Shown: positions 7,060-13,710 of the stretch, one piece after another | Numbering within the stretch: position 1 is the stretch's first letter | Layout of the letters: each line of letters starts with the position of its first letter | Assembly (NCBI GenBank): GCA_900540885.1 | Contig: UQHJ01000036.1 | Location: forward strand, 1-25,201 | Reading direction: 5' to 3' | DNA from: an uncultured Prevotella sp. | GTDB taxonomy: Bacteria > Bacteroidota > Bacteroidia > Bacteroidales > Bacteroidaceae | DNA length: 25,201 nt | Notes under the pieces: model-generated | The model's input: the letters and a program-made list of their open reading frames with translations, nothing else | What the model was told of the DNA's origin: nothing | Database searches by the model: none | Program-made: the position numbers and the translations under genes

Positions 7060-8058
7060 TTATTGGTTCAATTCAATAAATCGTTCAAACGTCTTGAGGG
7101 CACGTCCGCTCAGCAAGGAAGCGCGCGCCTCTTCCAAGCACGTATCGATGCTCTTATCAGCACGAATGGTGTGAATACCGAAGGCGGCATTGATAAGCAC
7201 GGCATCGCGTTGGAAAGATGTGGTGCCACAATTGTGTAATACGTTGTGAAAGATGTGGGCTGCGTCTTCCGAAGTTGTGCCACCATGCAATGCATGAGGT
7301 GGGGCAATGGTCAAGCCTAACTGCGTGGGTGAATAGATGCTCTCAGAGTGGTTGGACATGACTTTAAAGCTATCGGTGAGCGAAATCTCGTCGTATCCAT
7401 CAAGGCTCGTCACCACGGTAAAGCCGAGACCAATCTGTTGCAACGTGTTGGTGTAAAGTCTCATCTGTTGCAGATTGGCTACACCCAAGAGCTGATAAGC
7501 TGTGTGACAAGGGTTGACCAATGGACCTAACAAATTAAAAATGGTCTTTACCCTCAATGCCTTGCGCAGTGGTCCAACGGCGGCCAAAGCAGGGTGAAAG
7601 AGGGGGGCGTGTAAGTAGGCCATACCGCACTGGTCAATGCTGCGCTTGAGTTGGTCGGCATCGTTGGTAAACTTTACGCCATGTTGCTCTAAGACGGTGC
7701 TGGCACCGCTCACGGAAGAAGCTCCATAATTGCCGTGCTTGGCCACTTTGTAACCTGCGCCAGCTACGACAAAGCAAGCGCAGGTAGAGATATTGAAGGT
7801 GTTCTTGCCGTCGCCGCCTGTGCCCACAATGTCAAGGGGGTGAAATTCGCTGAGGTCGATGTGACAGGCACGTTCGATAAGGGCATCGCGAAAACCCAAA
7901 AGTTCTTCCACAAGAATGTCGCGCATACGAAACACGGTGAGTAGTGCGGCTACTTGTGCTTCGGGATATTTATGATCTGCTATTTCGAGCAATAAGTCGT
8001 GTGCCTTTTGGCGCGACAAGAGGTTGTGCTGAAATAGGTGTTCTAATAGGGTGTTCAA
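7060..8058 (-). CDS. trpD: Anthranilate phosphoribosyltransferase
   Basis: This 332-residue enzyme transfers phosphoribose from PRPP to anthranilate. The glycine-rich PRPP loop GTGGDGKNTFNIST starts at 79, and KHGN at 107-110 matches the second family motif (KHGNRAVSS-like). It is a stand-alone trpD, not fused to the TrpG glutaminase domain as in E. coli, which fits the separate trpG just upstream. The gaps are 26 nt from trpG and 7 nt to trpC, consistent with one transcript. Confidence 0.97.
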   Translation of the reverse strand: MNTLLEHLFQHNLLSRQKAHDLLLEIADHKYPEAQVAALLTVFRMRDILVEELLGFRDALIERACHIDLSEFHPLDIVGTGGDGKNTFNISTCACFVVAGAGYKVAKHGNYGASSVSGASTVLEQHGVKFTNDADQLKRSIDQCGMAYLHAPLFHPALAAVGPLRKALRVKTIFNLLGPLVNPCHTAYQLLGVANLQQMRLYTNTLQQIGLGFTVVTSLDGYDEISLTDSFKVMSNHSESIYSPTQLGLTIAPPHALHGGTTSEDAAHIFHNVLHNCGTTSFQRDAVLINAAFGIHTIRADKSIDTCLEEARASLLSGRALKTFERFIELNQ

Positions 8059-8084
8059 GGTTGAGGAATGTTTAGTAGTTGTGT

Positions 8085-8648
8085 TTAGGCGCGTACAAAG
8101 TTTTCAATCATTGTACGTCCGTCGGGGGTAAGAATTGATTCGGGGTGAAACTGAATGCCGTGTACGTCGTACTCCTTGTGACACAGGGCCATGATTTGTC
8201 CTTCGTCGCTGAGGGCAGTCACTTCTATGCAATCTGGCAGACCCTCAGTCTGAACCACCCATGAGTGGTAGCGACCTACTGCGATGTCGCGTGGTAGACC
8301 ATGAAAGAGGTAGTCGTCGGCCACAATGTGTGCTGGCGTTTGCACGCCATGAAACACGTGGTCAAGGTTGTGAAGTCGTCCGCCAAATACTTCGCCAATG
8401 GCTTGTTCGCCTAAGCAGATGCCTAAAATGGGCTTTTGACCAGCGTATGCTTTAATCACGTCCTCCAAGAGTCCCGCCTCAGAGGGAATGCCGGGTCCTG
8501 GCGAAAGTACAATCTTGTCGTAGGCGGCTACATCGGCCAAGCGGAATTGGTCGTTGCGCACAACGGTGACTGCTGCTCCTGCTTCCTCTAAGTATTGAAA
8601 CAGGTTGTACGTAAACGAGTCGTAATTGTCAATCAATAGTATCTTCAT
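8085..8648 (-). CDS. trpG: Anthranilate synthase component II (glutamine amidotransferase)
   Basis: This 187-residue class I amidotransferase supplies ammonia from glutamine to TrpE. The triad is visible: Cys78 in GICLGEQAIG, His168 and Glu170 in GIQFHPES. DNYDSFTYNL at 7-16 and LSPGPGIP at 48-55 are also characteristic. The residue after CLG is Glu where His is more common, a tolerated variation. Such subunits can be shared with para-aminobenzoate synthase (PabA), but the location inside a full trp operon makes TrpG the main role. Its start overlaps the trpE stop by 4 nt (ATGA, 8645-8648), which should keep the two subunits in balance. Confidence 0.96.
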   Translation of the reverse strand: MKILLIDNYDSFTYNLFQYLEEAGAAVTVVRNDQFRLADVAAYDKIVLSPGPGIPSEAGLLEDVIKAYAGQKPILGICLGEQAIGEVFGGRLHNLDHVFHGVQTPAHIVADDYLFHGLPRDIAVGRYHSWVVQTEGLPDCIEVTALSDEGQIMALCHKEYDVHGIQFHPESILTPDGRTMIENFVRA

Positions 8649-10060
8649 GCGTTTACCTCCTTTTTGCTTTCGGCGAGTGTGATGGCTCGGCGCAACGCGC
8701 CTAATTTGTTGTTAACCTCTTGTAGTTCGTACTCCTCGTCACTGGCTGCTACAATGCCACCACCAGCTTGAAACCACAGTTCGCCATTGCGGCTTACGAA
8801 AGAACGAATCGTAATGGCTTGGTTGAGTGTGCCATTTAGACCAATAAATCCGATGCAGCCACCATAGGCTCCACGGTTGTGTGGTTCGTATTCGCTAATG
8901 AGTTGTAGAGCGCGCACTTTAGGTGCTCCACTCAATGTGCCAGCAGGGAACGTGTCTGCCAGGAGTTGAATGGGGTTGGTCTTTGGACGCACCTTGCCAC
9001 TCACACGACTCACGAGGTGAATAACGTGACTATAGAATTGCGTGTCTTTCAGAAAGTCTACCTTTACGTCTGTGCAGTGTCGGTTTAAGTCGTTGCGTGC
9101 GAGGTCTACCAGCATGGTATGTTCGGCATTTTCTTTGGGATTAGCCAAGAGGGCTGCTGCGGCCTCGAGGTCGGCAGCGTGATTGCCTTGCCTGCGTGTA
9201 GTGCCCGCTATGGGGTCGATATAAGCCATGCCATCGTCGGTGATGCGGCAGTGCGTTTCGGGCGACGAGCCAAAGATGCGAAATCCGCCAAAGTCGAAGT
9301 AAAAGAGGTAGGGCGAGGGGTTGATGCGTCGCAAGGCACGATAGAGTTCAAAGTCGTCACCCTCATAGTGTTGTACAAAACGTCGTGATAGTACGATCTG
9401 AAACACGTCACCTCGCTTGCAGTTAGCTATGCCGCGACGAATATTGGCTTTGTGTTCTTCGTCGGTAAGGGGCGAGGTAGTGGGGCCAATGGCGTGAAAA
9501 GAATAGGTGGCATAGTTACGGCTCATCACAGCGCTTACAATCTCTTGGGAACGACTCTTCTCGCCTTCGGCAAGGAGTTCAAGCAACTTGAGTTCGCTGC
9601 TAAAATCGTTGAACACCAAGATGTATTTATAGAGAATGTAGTGAATGTCAGGGGCATCGTTCTTGGCCTCTTGGCTATCTTTTACGGCAATGTTTTCGAA
9701 ATAGCGAACGGCATTGAACGAGGTATAGCCATACAATCCGCAATAGCTACGATCTGCTCCCTCTACCTTAAAAAGTTGTATAAACTCTTCAAAGGCATCG
9801 GCCACGGAATAAGTGGGAGTGATAGCACGATCGTGTTGCGTGTGATCGGGATAGTTTATAATGGCTTTGCCGTGGCTCACGCTGAATGAGGCCAATGGTT
9901 CAAGACCTATGAACGAACGATTATTTTCGCTGCCATGATAGTCCGAACTCTCCATTAATGCACTTTGTGCAAATAGGTCACGCACCTTTAAGTAGGTGCT
10001 CACGGGCGTACTTAAATCGCCCGGCAACGGTATGATATTTACTTTATATTGGAATGACAT
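8645..10060 (-). CDS. trpE: Anthranilate synthase component I
   Basis: With TrpG this enzyme makes anthranilate from chorismate and ammonia. I prefer the ATG at 10060, giving 471 residues beginning MSFQYKV. An in-frame ATG at 10078 exists but lies inside a low-complexity repeat and adds only six residues. LMESSD (residues 35-40) corresponds to the LLES motif that binds feedback tryptophan, so allosteric inhibition is likely. The chorismate-binding core shows DPIAGTTRRQGN and FPAGTLSGAPKVRA, and the C-terminus has the AGGGIVAASDEEYELQE segment. It follows trpB after a 183-nt gap filled by an inverted repeat and overlaps trpG by 4 nt. Confidence 0.96.
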   Translation of the reverse strand: MSFQYKVNIIPLPGDLSTPVSTYLKVRDLFAQSALMESSDYHGSENNRSFIGLEPLASFSVSHGKAIINYPDHTQHDRAITPTYSVADAFEEFIQLFKVEGADRSYCGLYGYTSFNAVRYFENIAVKDSQEAKNDAPDIHYILYKYILVFNDFSSELKLLELLAEGEKSRSQEIVSAVMSRNYATYSFHAIGPTTSPLTDEEHKANIRRGIANCKRGDVFQIVLSRRFVQHYEGDDFELYRALRRINPSPYLFYFDFGGFRIFGSSPETHCRITDDGMAYIDPIAGTTRRQGNHAADLEAAAALLANPKENAEHTMLVDLARNDLNRHCTDVKVDFLKDTQFYSHVIHLVSRVSGKVRPKTNPIQLLADTFPAGTLSGAPKVRALQLISEYEPHNRGAYGGCIGFIGLNGTLNQAITIRSFVSRNGELWFQAGGGIVAASDEEYELQEVNNKLGALRRAITLAESKKEVNA

Positions 10061-10243
10061 GGGTGGGGAAATGTGCAAATGTGAGAATGCTATGTCTTTC
10101 GGTGAATGTGCAAATGTGTAAATGTGTAAATGTGCGAATGGTCGCCTTTTATTGCTAGTTGCTTTTGCTGCAAATGTGTTGTGCTACTGATTCAATAAAA
10201 AATACATTAAATCATTTGCACATTCACTGTCATTTGCACATTC
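10061..10243. repeat. AATGTGCAA-type repeat hairpin between trpB and trpE
   Basis: The left side (10068-10089 and 10102-10141) is built from 6-9 nt units such as AAATGTG and AATGTGCAAATG. The right side (10212-10243) carries the complement, CATTTGCACATTC twice. The arms can pair in the mRNA across a loop of about 70 nt. The same family occurs at 22924-23040 in the atp operon. The block contains no gene. Confidence 0.8.
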
Positions 10244-11428
10244 TTAAAATTGCGGAGCAAATTTAAGGTACGTTTCCATATCCTTATCGCCACGGCCAGA
10301 GAGGGTGACGACAACGATATCGGAAGGTTGAAAATGTAGTTTGTGCAATGCTGCTAAGGCATGGGCCGACTCTAAGGCAGGGAGTATGCCGTCCAGGCGA
10401 TTCAACTCATAGGCTGCAGCAATGGCTTCGTCATCATTAATGGCTAAAGCTTGTGCGCGGCCCGTCTTTACCAAATGGGCATGCAGAGGACCTATGCCAG
10501 GATAGTCTAAACCTGCTGAAATGGAATACGGTTCTACGATTTGTCCATCATCGTCTTGAATGACTAACGAACGGAAACCGTGTAGTACACCTTCTTCGCC
10601 AATGCTCAGTGTAGCAGCCGTTTGTCCTGTTTCAACACCCTTGCCACCAGCTTCGGCATAAACGATTTTGACATCGTCATCGTCTAAGAAGTTGAACACG
10701 GTGCCAGCGGCATTCGAACCGCCACCAATGCAGGCTACTAAGTAGTTAGGAGTCGGGCGGCCTTCCTTCTCTTGCAACTGCTTGCGAATTTCGGCACTAA
10801 TAACACTTTGCAAGCGTGCTACCATGTCGGGGTAAGGATGTGGTCCCATGGTCGAACCAATAAGGTAGAAGGTATCTTCGGGATGGCAGCACCAGTCGCG
10901 AATGGCTTCGTTGCAAGCGTCTTTAAGCGTTTGGTTGCCACTCGTTACGGCTACGACTTCAGCACCTAATAGGCGCATTTTCTCTACATTAGGGCGTTGG
11001 CGTTGTACGTCGAGTGCTCCCATATATACAACGCAGGGCATGCCCATTAAAGCACATACGGTGGCTGTGGCAACACCGTGTTGGCCTGCTCCCGTTTCGG
11101 CAACAATGCGTTTTTTACCCATGCGACGGGCCACGAGTATTTGACCTATAGCATTGTTAATCTTGTGGGCACCTGTGTGGTTCAGGTCTTCGCGCTTGAG
11201 GTATATCTTGCAGCCATGAAGTTGGCTCAACTTCTTTGAAAGGTAGAGGGGCGATGGACGGCCTACATAGTCGCGCAACAATTGGTCGAACTCTTTTTTG
11301 AAGTCGTCGCTGTCGATAATGTGACGATAATTCTCGCGCAGTTCGGCTACGCACTTTTGCAGTATTTCGGGAATATAGGCGCCACCGTAGCGACCAAAGT
11401 ATCCGTTGTCTGTAACTTCGTATTTCAT
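10244..11428 (-). CDS. trpB: Tryptophan synthase beta subunit
   Basis: This 394-residue PLP enzyme condenses indole with serine to give tryptophan. The PLP-binding Lys89 is in LNHTGAHKINNAIGQ; ETGAGQHGVA follows, and the phosphate-binding GGGSNAAG loop lies near residue 230. The sequence belongs to the TrpB1 type that pairs with TrpA. It is the first structural gene of the operon and stands 134 nt after the attenuator terminator, separated from it by a TTTAATGAG-type hairpin. Position first in the operon is common in Bacteroidetes but not in proteobacteria. Confidence 0.97.
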   Translation of the reverse strand: MKYEVTDNGYFGRYGGAYIPEILQKCVAELRENYRHIIDSDDFKKEFDQLLRDYVGRPSPLYLSKKLSQLHGCKIYLKREDLNHTGAHKINNAIGQILVARRMGKKRIVAETGAGQHGVATATVCALMGMPCVVYMGALDVQRQRPNVEKMRLLGAEVVAVTSGNQTLKDACNEAIRDWCCHPEDTFYLIGSTMGPHPYPDMVARLQSVISAEIRKQLQEKEGRPTPNYLVACIGGGSNAAGTVFNFLDDDDVKIVYAEAGGKGVETGQTAATLSIGEEGVLHGFRSLVIQDDDGQIVEPYSISAGLDYPGIGPLHAHLVKTGRAQALAINDDEAIAAAYELNRLDGILPALESAHALAALHKLHFQPSDIVVVTLSGRGDKDMETYLKFAPQF

Positions 11429-11435
11429 AGGGTAG

Positions 11436-11562
11436 TTAGTTTAATGAGTTTTTATGAGTTTAATGAGATTAATGAGTTTTATAAGTTTAATGAGTTGAGT
11501 CCGTTTTGTTGTAAACCTATTAAACTCACTAAACTTATTAAACTCACTAAACTTATTAAACT
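11436..11562. repeat. TTTAATGAG-type repeat hairpin between attenuator and trpB
   Basis: The left arm (11436-11496) consists of about 10-nt units of the kind AGTTTAATGAG and ATAAGTTTAATG. The right arm (11512-11562) is the complement, AACTCACTAAACTTATTA repeated. The arms are separated by only about 15 nt and would form a long AU-rich stem in the leader mRNA. The same family lies between atpE and atpF at 20321-20555. Confidence 0.8.
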
Positions 11563-11603
11563 AAAAAATAAGCGGCCTCGTCGTAGACTTTGACGGGCCG
11601 CTT
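11563..11603 (-). terminator. trp attenuator terminator
   Basis: On the minus strand AAGCGGCC (11603-11596) pairs with GGCCGCTT (11577-11570). The stem extends by GACG/CGTC across a single bulged base, leaving a 9-nt loop. Six consecutive T residues follow (11568-11563). It is an intrinsic terminator lying between the leader peptide and trpB, as attenuation requires. A leader segment (minus strand of 11654-11662, GTCGTAGGC) can pair with GTCTACGAC in the terminator loop and 3' arm (nine pairs, one G-U) and would act as antiterminator. Confidence 0.85.
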
Positions 11604-11650
11604 TTGAACTATCATAATCAACTATGGCATTCAAATAGGGATGTGACACA

Positions 11651-11716
11651 TTAGCCTACGACTTGAAGTAGTAAGCGACGCCACCAATATATATTATTAA
11701 GTGTAAAACGTGTCAT
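11651..11716 (-). CDS. trpL: trp operon leader peptide
   Basis: This is a 21-codon frame with ATG at 11714-11716 and TAA at 11651-11653, beginning MTRFTLNNIYWWRR. Two adjacent Trp codons (TGG TGG, complement of 11681-11686) sit in the middle. The frame starts about 25 nt after the predicted transcription start and ends 48 nt before the terminator stem. A ribosome stalled at the Trp codons would leave the downstream segment at about 11654-11664 free to pair with the terminator loop; a ribosome reaching the stop codon would cover it. This is the classic layout of Trp-sensing attenuation. The peptide itself probably has no function after synthesis. Confidence 0.88.
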   Translation of the reverse strand: MTRFTLNNIYWWRRLLLQVVG

Positions 11717-11745
11717 AATGTTTATTGTTTTATTGTTTTCGATTG

Positions 11746-11777
11746 CAAATGTATATCGTTTACACAATACAACCAAA
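11746..11777 (-). promoter_or_regulatory. trp operon promoter
   Basis: On the minus strand TTTG (complement of 11774-11777), exactly 20 nt, then TACATTTG (complement of 11746-11753) match the Bacteroidetes sigma-ABfr consensus TTTG-N19-21-TAnnTTTG. The predicted start near 11740 gives a leader of about 310 nt containing trpL, the attenuator and the repeat hairpin. Confidence 0.8.
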
Positions 11778-11874
11778 CAAAAAGATAGCTTTTTTGATAT
11801 AGAGTATTAATTTGTTGCAGAAAAGTGCATAAAGGTATATATACTCAAGTTTTTTGGGGGAGGGAGGAAAAAGT

Positions 11875-12030
11875 AAACTGCAATTTATCTGCCTAATTGG
11901 GGGGCGGGTTTGTAACCCGCGACAGCAGCATGCTTTGAACATCTACTTAAAGTCGCTAAGCGACTATAAGCAACATGCTGCTACCGCGGGTTACAAACCC
12001 GCCCCCCAATTAGGCAGATAAATTGCAGTT
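11875..12030. repeat. Long palindromic REP/MITE-like element
   Basis: Positions 11876-11932 and 11974-12030 form a 57-bp inverted repeat with only two mismatches. The 41-nt centre contains its own perfect hairpin, AGTCGCT-A-AGCGACT, at 11951-11965. The arms carry TAATTGGGGGGCGGG and GGGTTTGTAACCCGC, the latter itself a dyad. The outermost AACTGCAATTTATCT recurs elsewhere in the window. It has no coding capacity and could be a non-autonomous element or a strong bidirectional terminator. Confidence 0.85.
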
Positions 12031-12044
12031 CATCAAATATAAAT

Positions 12045-12224
12045 GAATCCACTACAAAAAGTCCTCTCGAAAAAATCGTCTATTTTTTTGACACAATAAA
12101 CGTGATTATTATACGTATTTAAGAAAAAATATAAGTAACACAAAGATTGCGTATGGCACTTTTTCGACAAAAAGAAAGCAAATTTTGAGTGTTTCGAATT
12201 TTTGCCACTTTTTGTAGTGGACTC
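12045..12224. repeat. MITE-like element with 15-bp terminal inverted repeats
   Basis: TCCACTACAAAAAGT at 12048-12062 is exactly repeated in inverse at 12207-12221; allowing one mismatch the arms extend to about 18 bp (GARTCCACTACAAAAAGT). The enclosed 144 nt are very AT-rich and non-coding. The flanks are AT-rich (AAATATAAAT and AAAAATATAT), so a short target duplication is possible but not certain. It lies directly downstream of the DUF4186 gene. Confidence 0.55.
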
Positions 12225-12253
12225 AAAAATATATAGTGAAAATAATACTGCCG

Positions 12254-12691
12254 TTATAGCTGTCTTTCTATCCACGTCATCAATACAGCCACTATGTATT
12301 GTTGCTCTTCCTCGGTTAACTGCCTGCCCGCTGGAATGTGATGCCACTTCGAGAGACAACCACGGCAACAACAGCCCGTAGCATGCTGCGCTAAAAAGAC
12401 GGGGTGACCTCTTAGGGGCGTTTGCTTGCCATCATTGGGAATAACAGCTGGAGCTAAGCGTTTCGTTACAAAGTCTATAGCATGACGACGAATGGTGGCC
12501 ATTCCTTTGGCGACTATATAGGATTTATCCTTTTGTGTCAAACGAAATCGGCTTCGAAAGGCTGATTTGGCCAACCTTTCGAATAAGCGCGTAAAGTCAT
12601 AAGCACTACTTTCTGAAGCTTGCGTTTCATTGTCTTTGCCTTCTGCATCAGCAAACAGGCTTAGCTCTATATATTGGGAAGAATTACTCAT
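12254..12691 (-). CDS. DUF4186 domain protein
   Basis: This is a 145-residue soluble protein. After a variable acidic N-terminus (1-38), residues about 44-145 match the DUF4186 pattern: FRSRFRLTQKDKSYI, then GKQTPLRGHPVFLAQHATGCCCRGCLSKWHHIP, and a C-terminal TEEEQQYIV..LMTWIERQL. A CCCRGC cysteine cluster with nearby His residues suggests metal binding, an inference only. The function of the family is unknown. It overlaps the end of the peroxiredoxin gene by 8 nt, so it is translated from the same message. The ATG at 12691 is the only reasonable start. Confidence 0.85.
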   Translation of the reverse strand: MSNSSQYIELSLFADAEGKDNETQASESSAYDFTRLFERLAKSAFRSRFRLTQKDKSYIVAKGMATIRRHAIDFVTKRLAPAVIPNDGKQTPLRGHPVFLAQHATGCCCRGCLSKWHHIPAGRQLTEEEQQYIVAVLMTWIERQL

Positions 12692-13148
12692 TGGCTATGT
12701 ATGCCAAAATCTGCTCGGCATGGATTTTGGTCTTAATCTCTTTGGGGGTAAATATCTTTTCGATTACCCCCTCTTCATTAACGAGATATGTGGTGCGAAG
12801 CGTGCCGATAGTTTTACGTCCGCAAGCGACCTTCTCACCCCAGCAACCCAACTCTTGCAACAAGGTTGTTTCGGTATCGGCTATAAGCGGGAACTCTAGG
12901 CCCTTGGACTCGGCAAACTTCTTTTGCAGTGCCTGCTTATCTTTGCTCACACCTATAATGTCGTAGCCCAAGGCCTTCAATTCTTCCTTGTGTGCTTGCA
13001 AAGAGCATGCCTCAGCAGAGCAGCCACTAGTGTTGGCCTTGGGATAACTATAAAGCACAAGTTTGCGACCCCGATAGTCGCTAGCCTTAATCTCACGTCC
13101 GTCTTGATCTGTGCCAAGTATCTCGGGTATCTTATCTCCTACAATCAT
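12684..13148 (-). CDS. bcp: Thioredoxin-dependent peroxiredoxin, Bcp/PrxQ type
   Basis: This 154-residue cytoplasmic thiol peroxidase reduces H2O2 and alkyl hydroperoxides with electrons from thioredoxin. YPKANTSGCSAEACSL at 35-50 gives the peroxidatic Cys43 and the resolving Cys48 five residues on, diagnostic of the Bcp/PrxQ subfamily. The motif has Ser where Pro is usual (TSGC instead of TPGC). Two more Cys (in LGCWGEKVACG) are present in the middle. It follows the ogt-like gene by 20 nt and overlaps the DUF4186 gene by 8 nt. Confidence 0.94.
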   Translation of the reverse strand: MIVGDKIPEILGTDQDGREIKASDYRGRKLVLYSYPKANTSGCSAEACSLQAHKEELKALGYDIIGVSKDKQALQKKFAESKGLEFPLIADTETTLLQELGCWGEKVACGRKTIGTLRTTYLVNEEGVIEKIFTPKEIKTKIHAEQILAYIANE

Positions 13149-13168
13149 AATGTTATGTTTTTAGTATT

Positions 13169-13699
13169 CTATCTGTATTGTTCAACACCTTTCTCTATTT
13201 CTAACAATTGTACCTTTGCCTCTACCCCACCCGCGTAACCTGTAAAGGAACGATTACTTCCTATCACGCGATGACAGGGTATAAATATACTGATGCCATT
13301 GGCTCCTATAGCTTGTGCCACGGCTCTTACACCTTTAGGATTGCCTATGCTTTGTGCCACTTCCTTGTAACTTAAGGTTTTACCATAGGAAATGCGTAGC
13401 AATGCCTTCCATACGCTTTGCTGGAAGTCAGTGCCCACAAGTAACAAAGGAATGTCAAACGTTTTACGTTTTCCTGCAAAATATTGGTCGAGTTGTAACC
13501 TTGCCGATTCTATAACAGAGGATGTCTTCACCACAAAAGTTGCATTCAAAAGCCGTTGCAACCGACGCTTATTACGTTCCGCACATGCTTTCTCATTCCA
13601 ATCGCAAAGGCAGAGTTGTTCGTCTATCGATGCCAATATCAATTCGCCACATGGCGATGCATAATATTGTATGCTAATAAGTTGCGGGGGGCGTTTCAT
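13169..13699 (-). CDS. ogt: Methylated-DNA--protein-cysteine methyltransferase
   Basis: This 176-residue suicide repair protein removes the alkyl group from O6-alkylguanine onto its own cysteine. The active-site motif IPCHRVIG places the acceptor at Cys142. The helix-turn-helix region with arginine finger is in GNPKGVRAVAQAIGANG (119-135), and the C-terminal YAGGVEAKVQLLEIEKG is typical. The N-terminal domain (1-85) is of the Ogt kind; no Ada domain is present. It sits in a tight cluster with the LemA-partner gene (11 nt) and bcp (20 nt), a grouping compatible with damage repair but without further proof. Confidence 0.94.
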   Translation of the reverse strand: MKRPPQLISIQYYASPCGELILASIDEQLCLCDWNEKACAERNKRRLQRLLNATFVVKTSSVIESARLQLDQYFAGKRKTFDIPLLLVGTDFQQSVWKALLRISYGKTLSYKEVAQSIGNPKGVRAVAQAIGANGISIFIPCHRVIGSNRSFTGYAGGVEAKVQLLEIEKGVEQYR

Positions 13700-13710
13700 C
13701 TTATGAGTGT

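Noticed and set aside
11282..11593. 103-codon plus-strand frame with EFNEINEF and IKLTKLIKL repeats
   Set aside because: It is antisense to trpB and the trp leader; its repetitive translation comes from the TTTAATGAG-type inverted repeat.
11563..11740. T-box or TRAP control of the trp operon
   Set aside because: No T-box sequence and no series of spaced GAG/UAG triplets was seen; the leader peptide with Trp codons explains the layout.
11760..11942. 60-codon minus-strand frame over the 57-bp palindrome
   Set aside because: The frame is produced by the palindrome and the trp promoter region and has no protein-like features.
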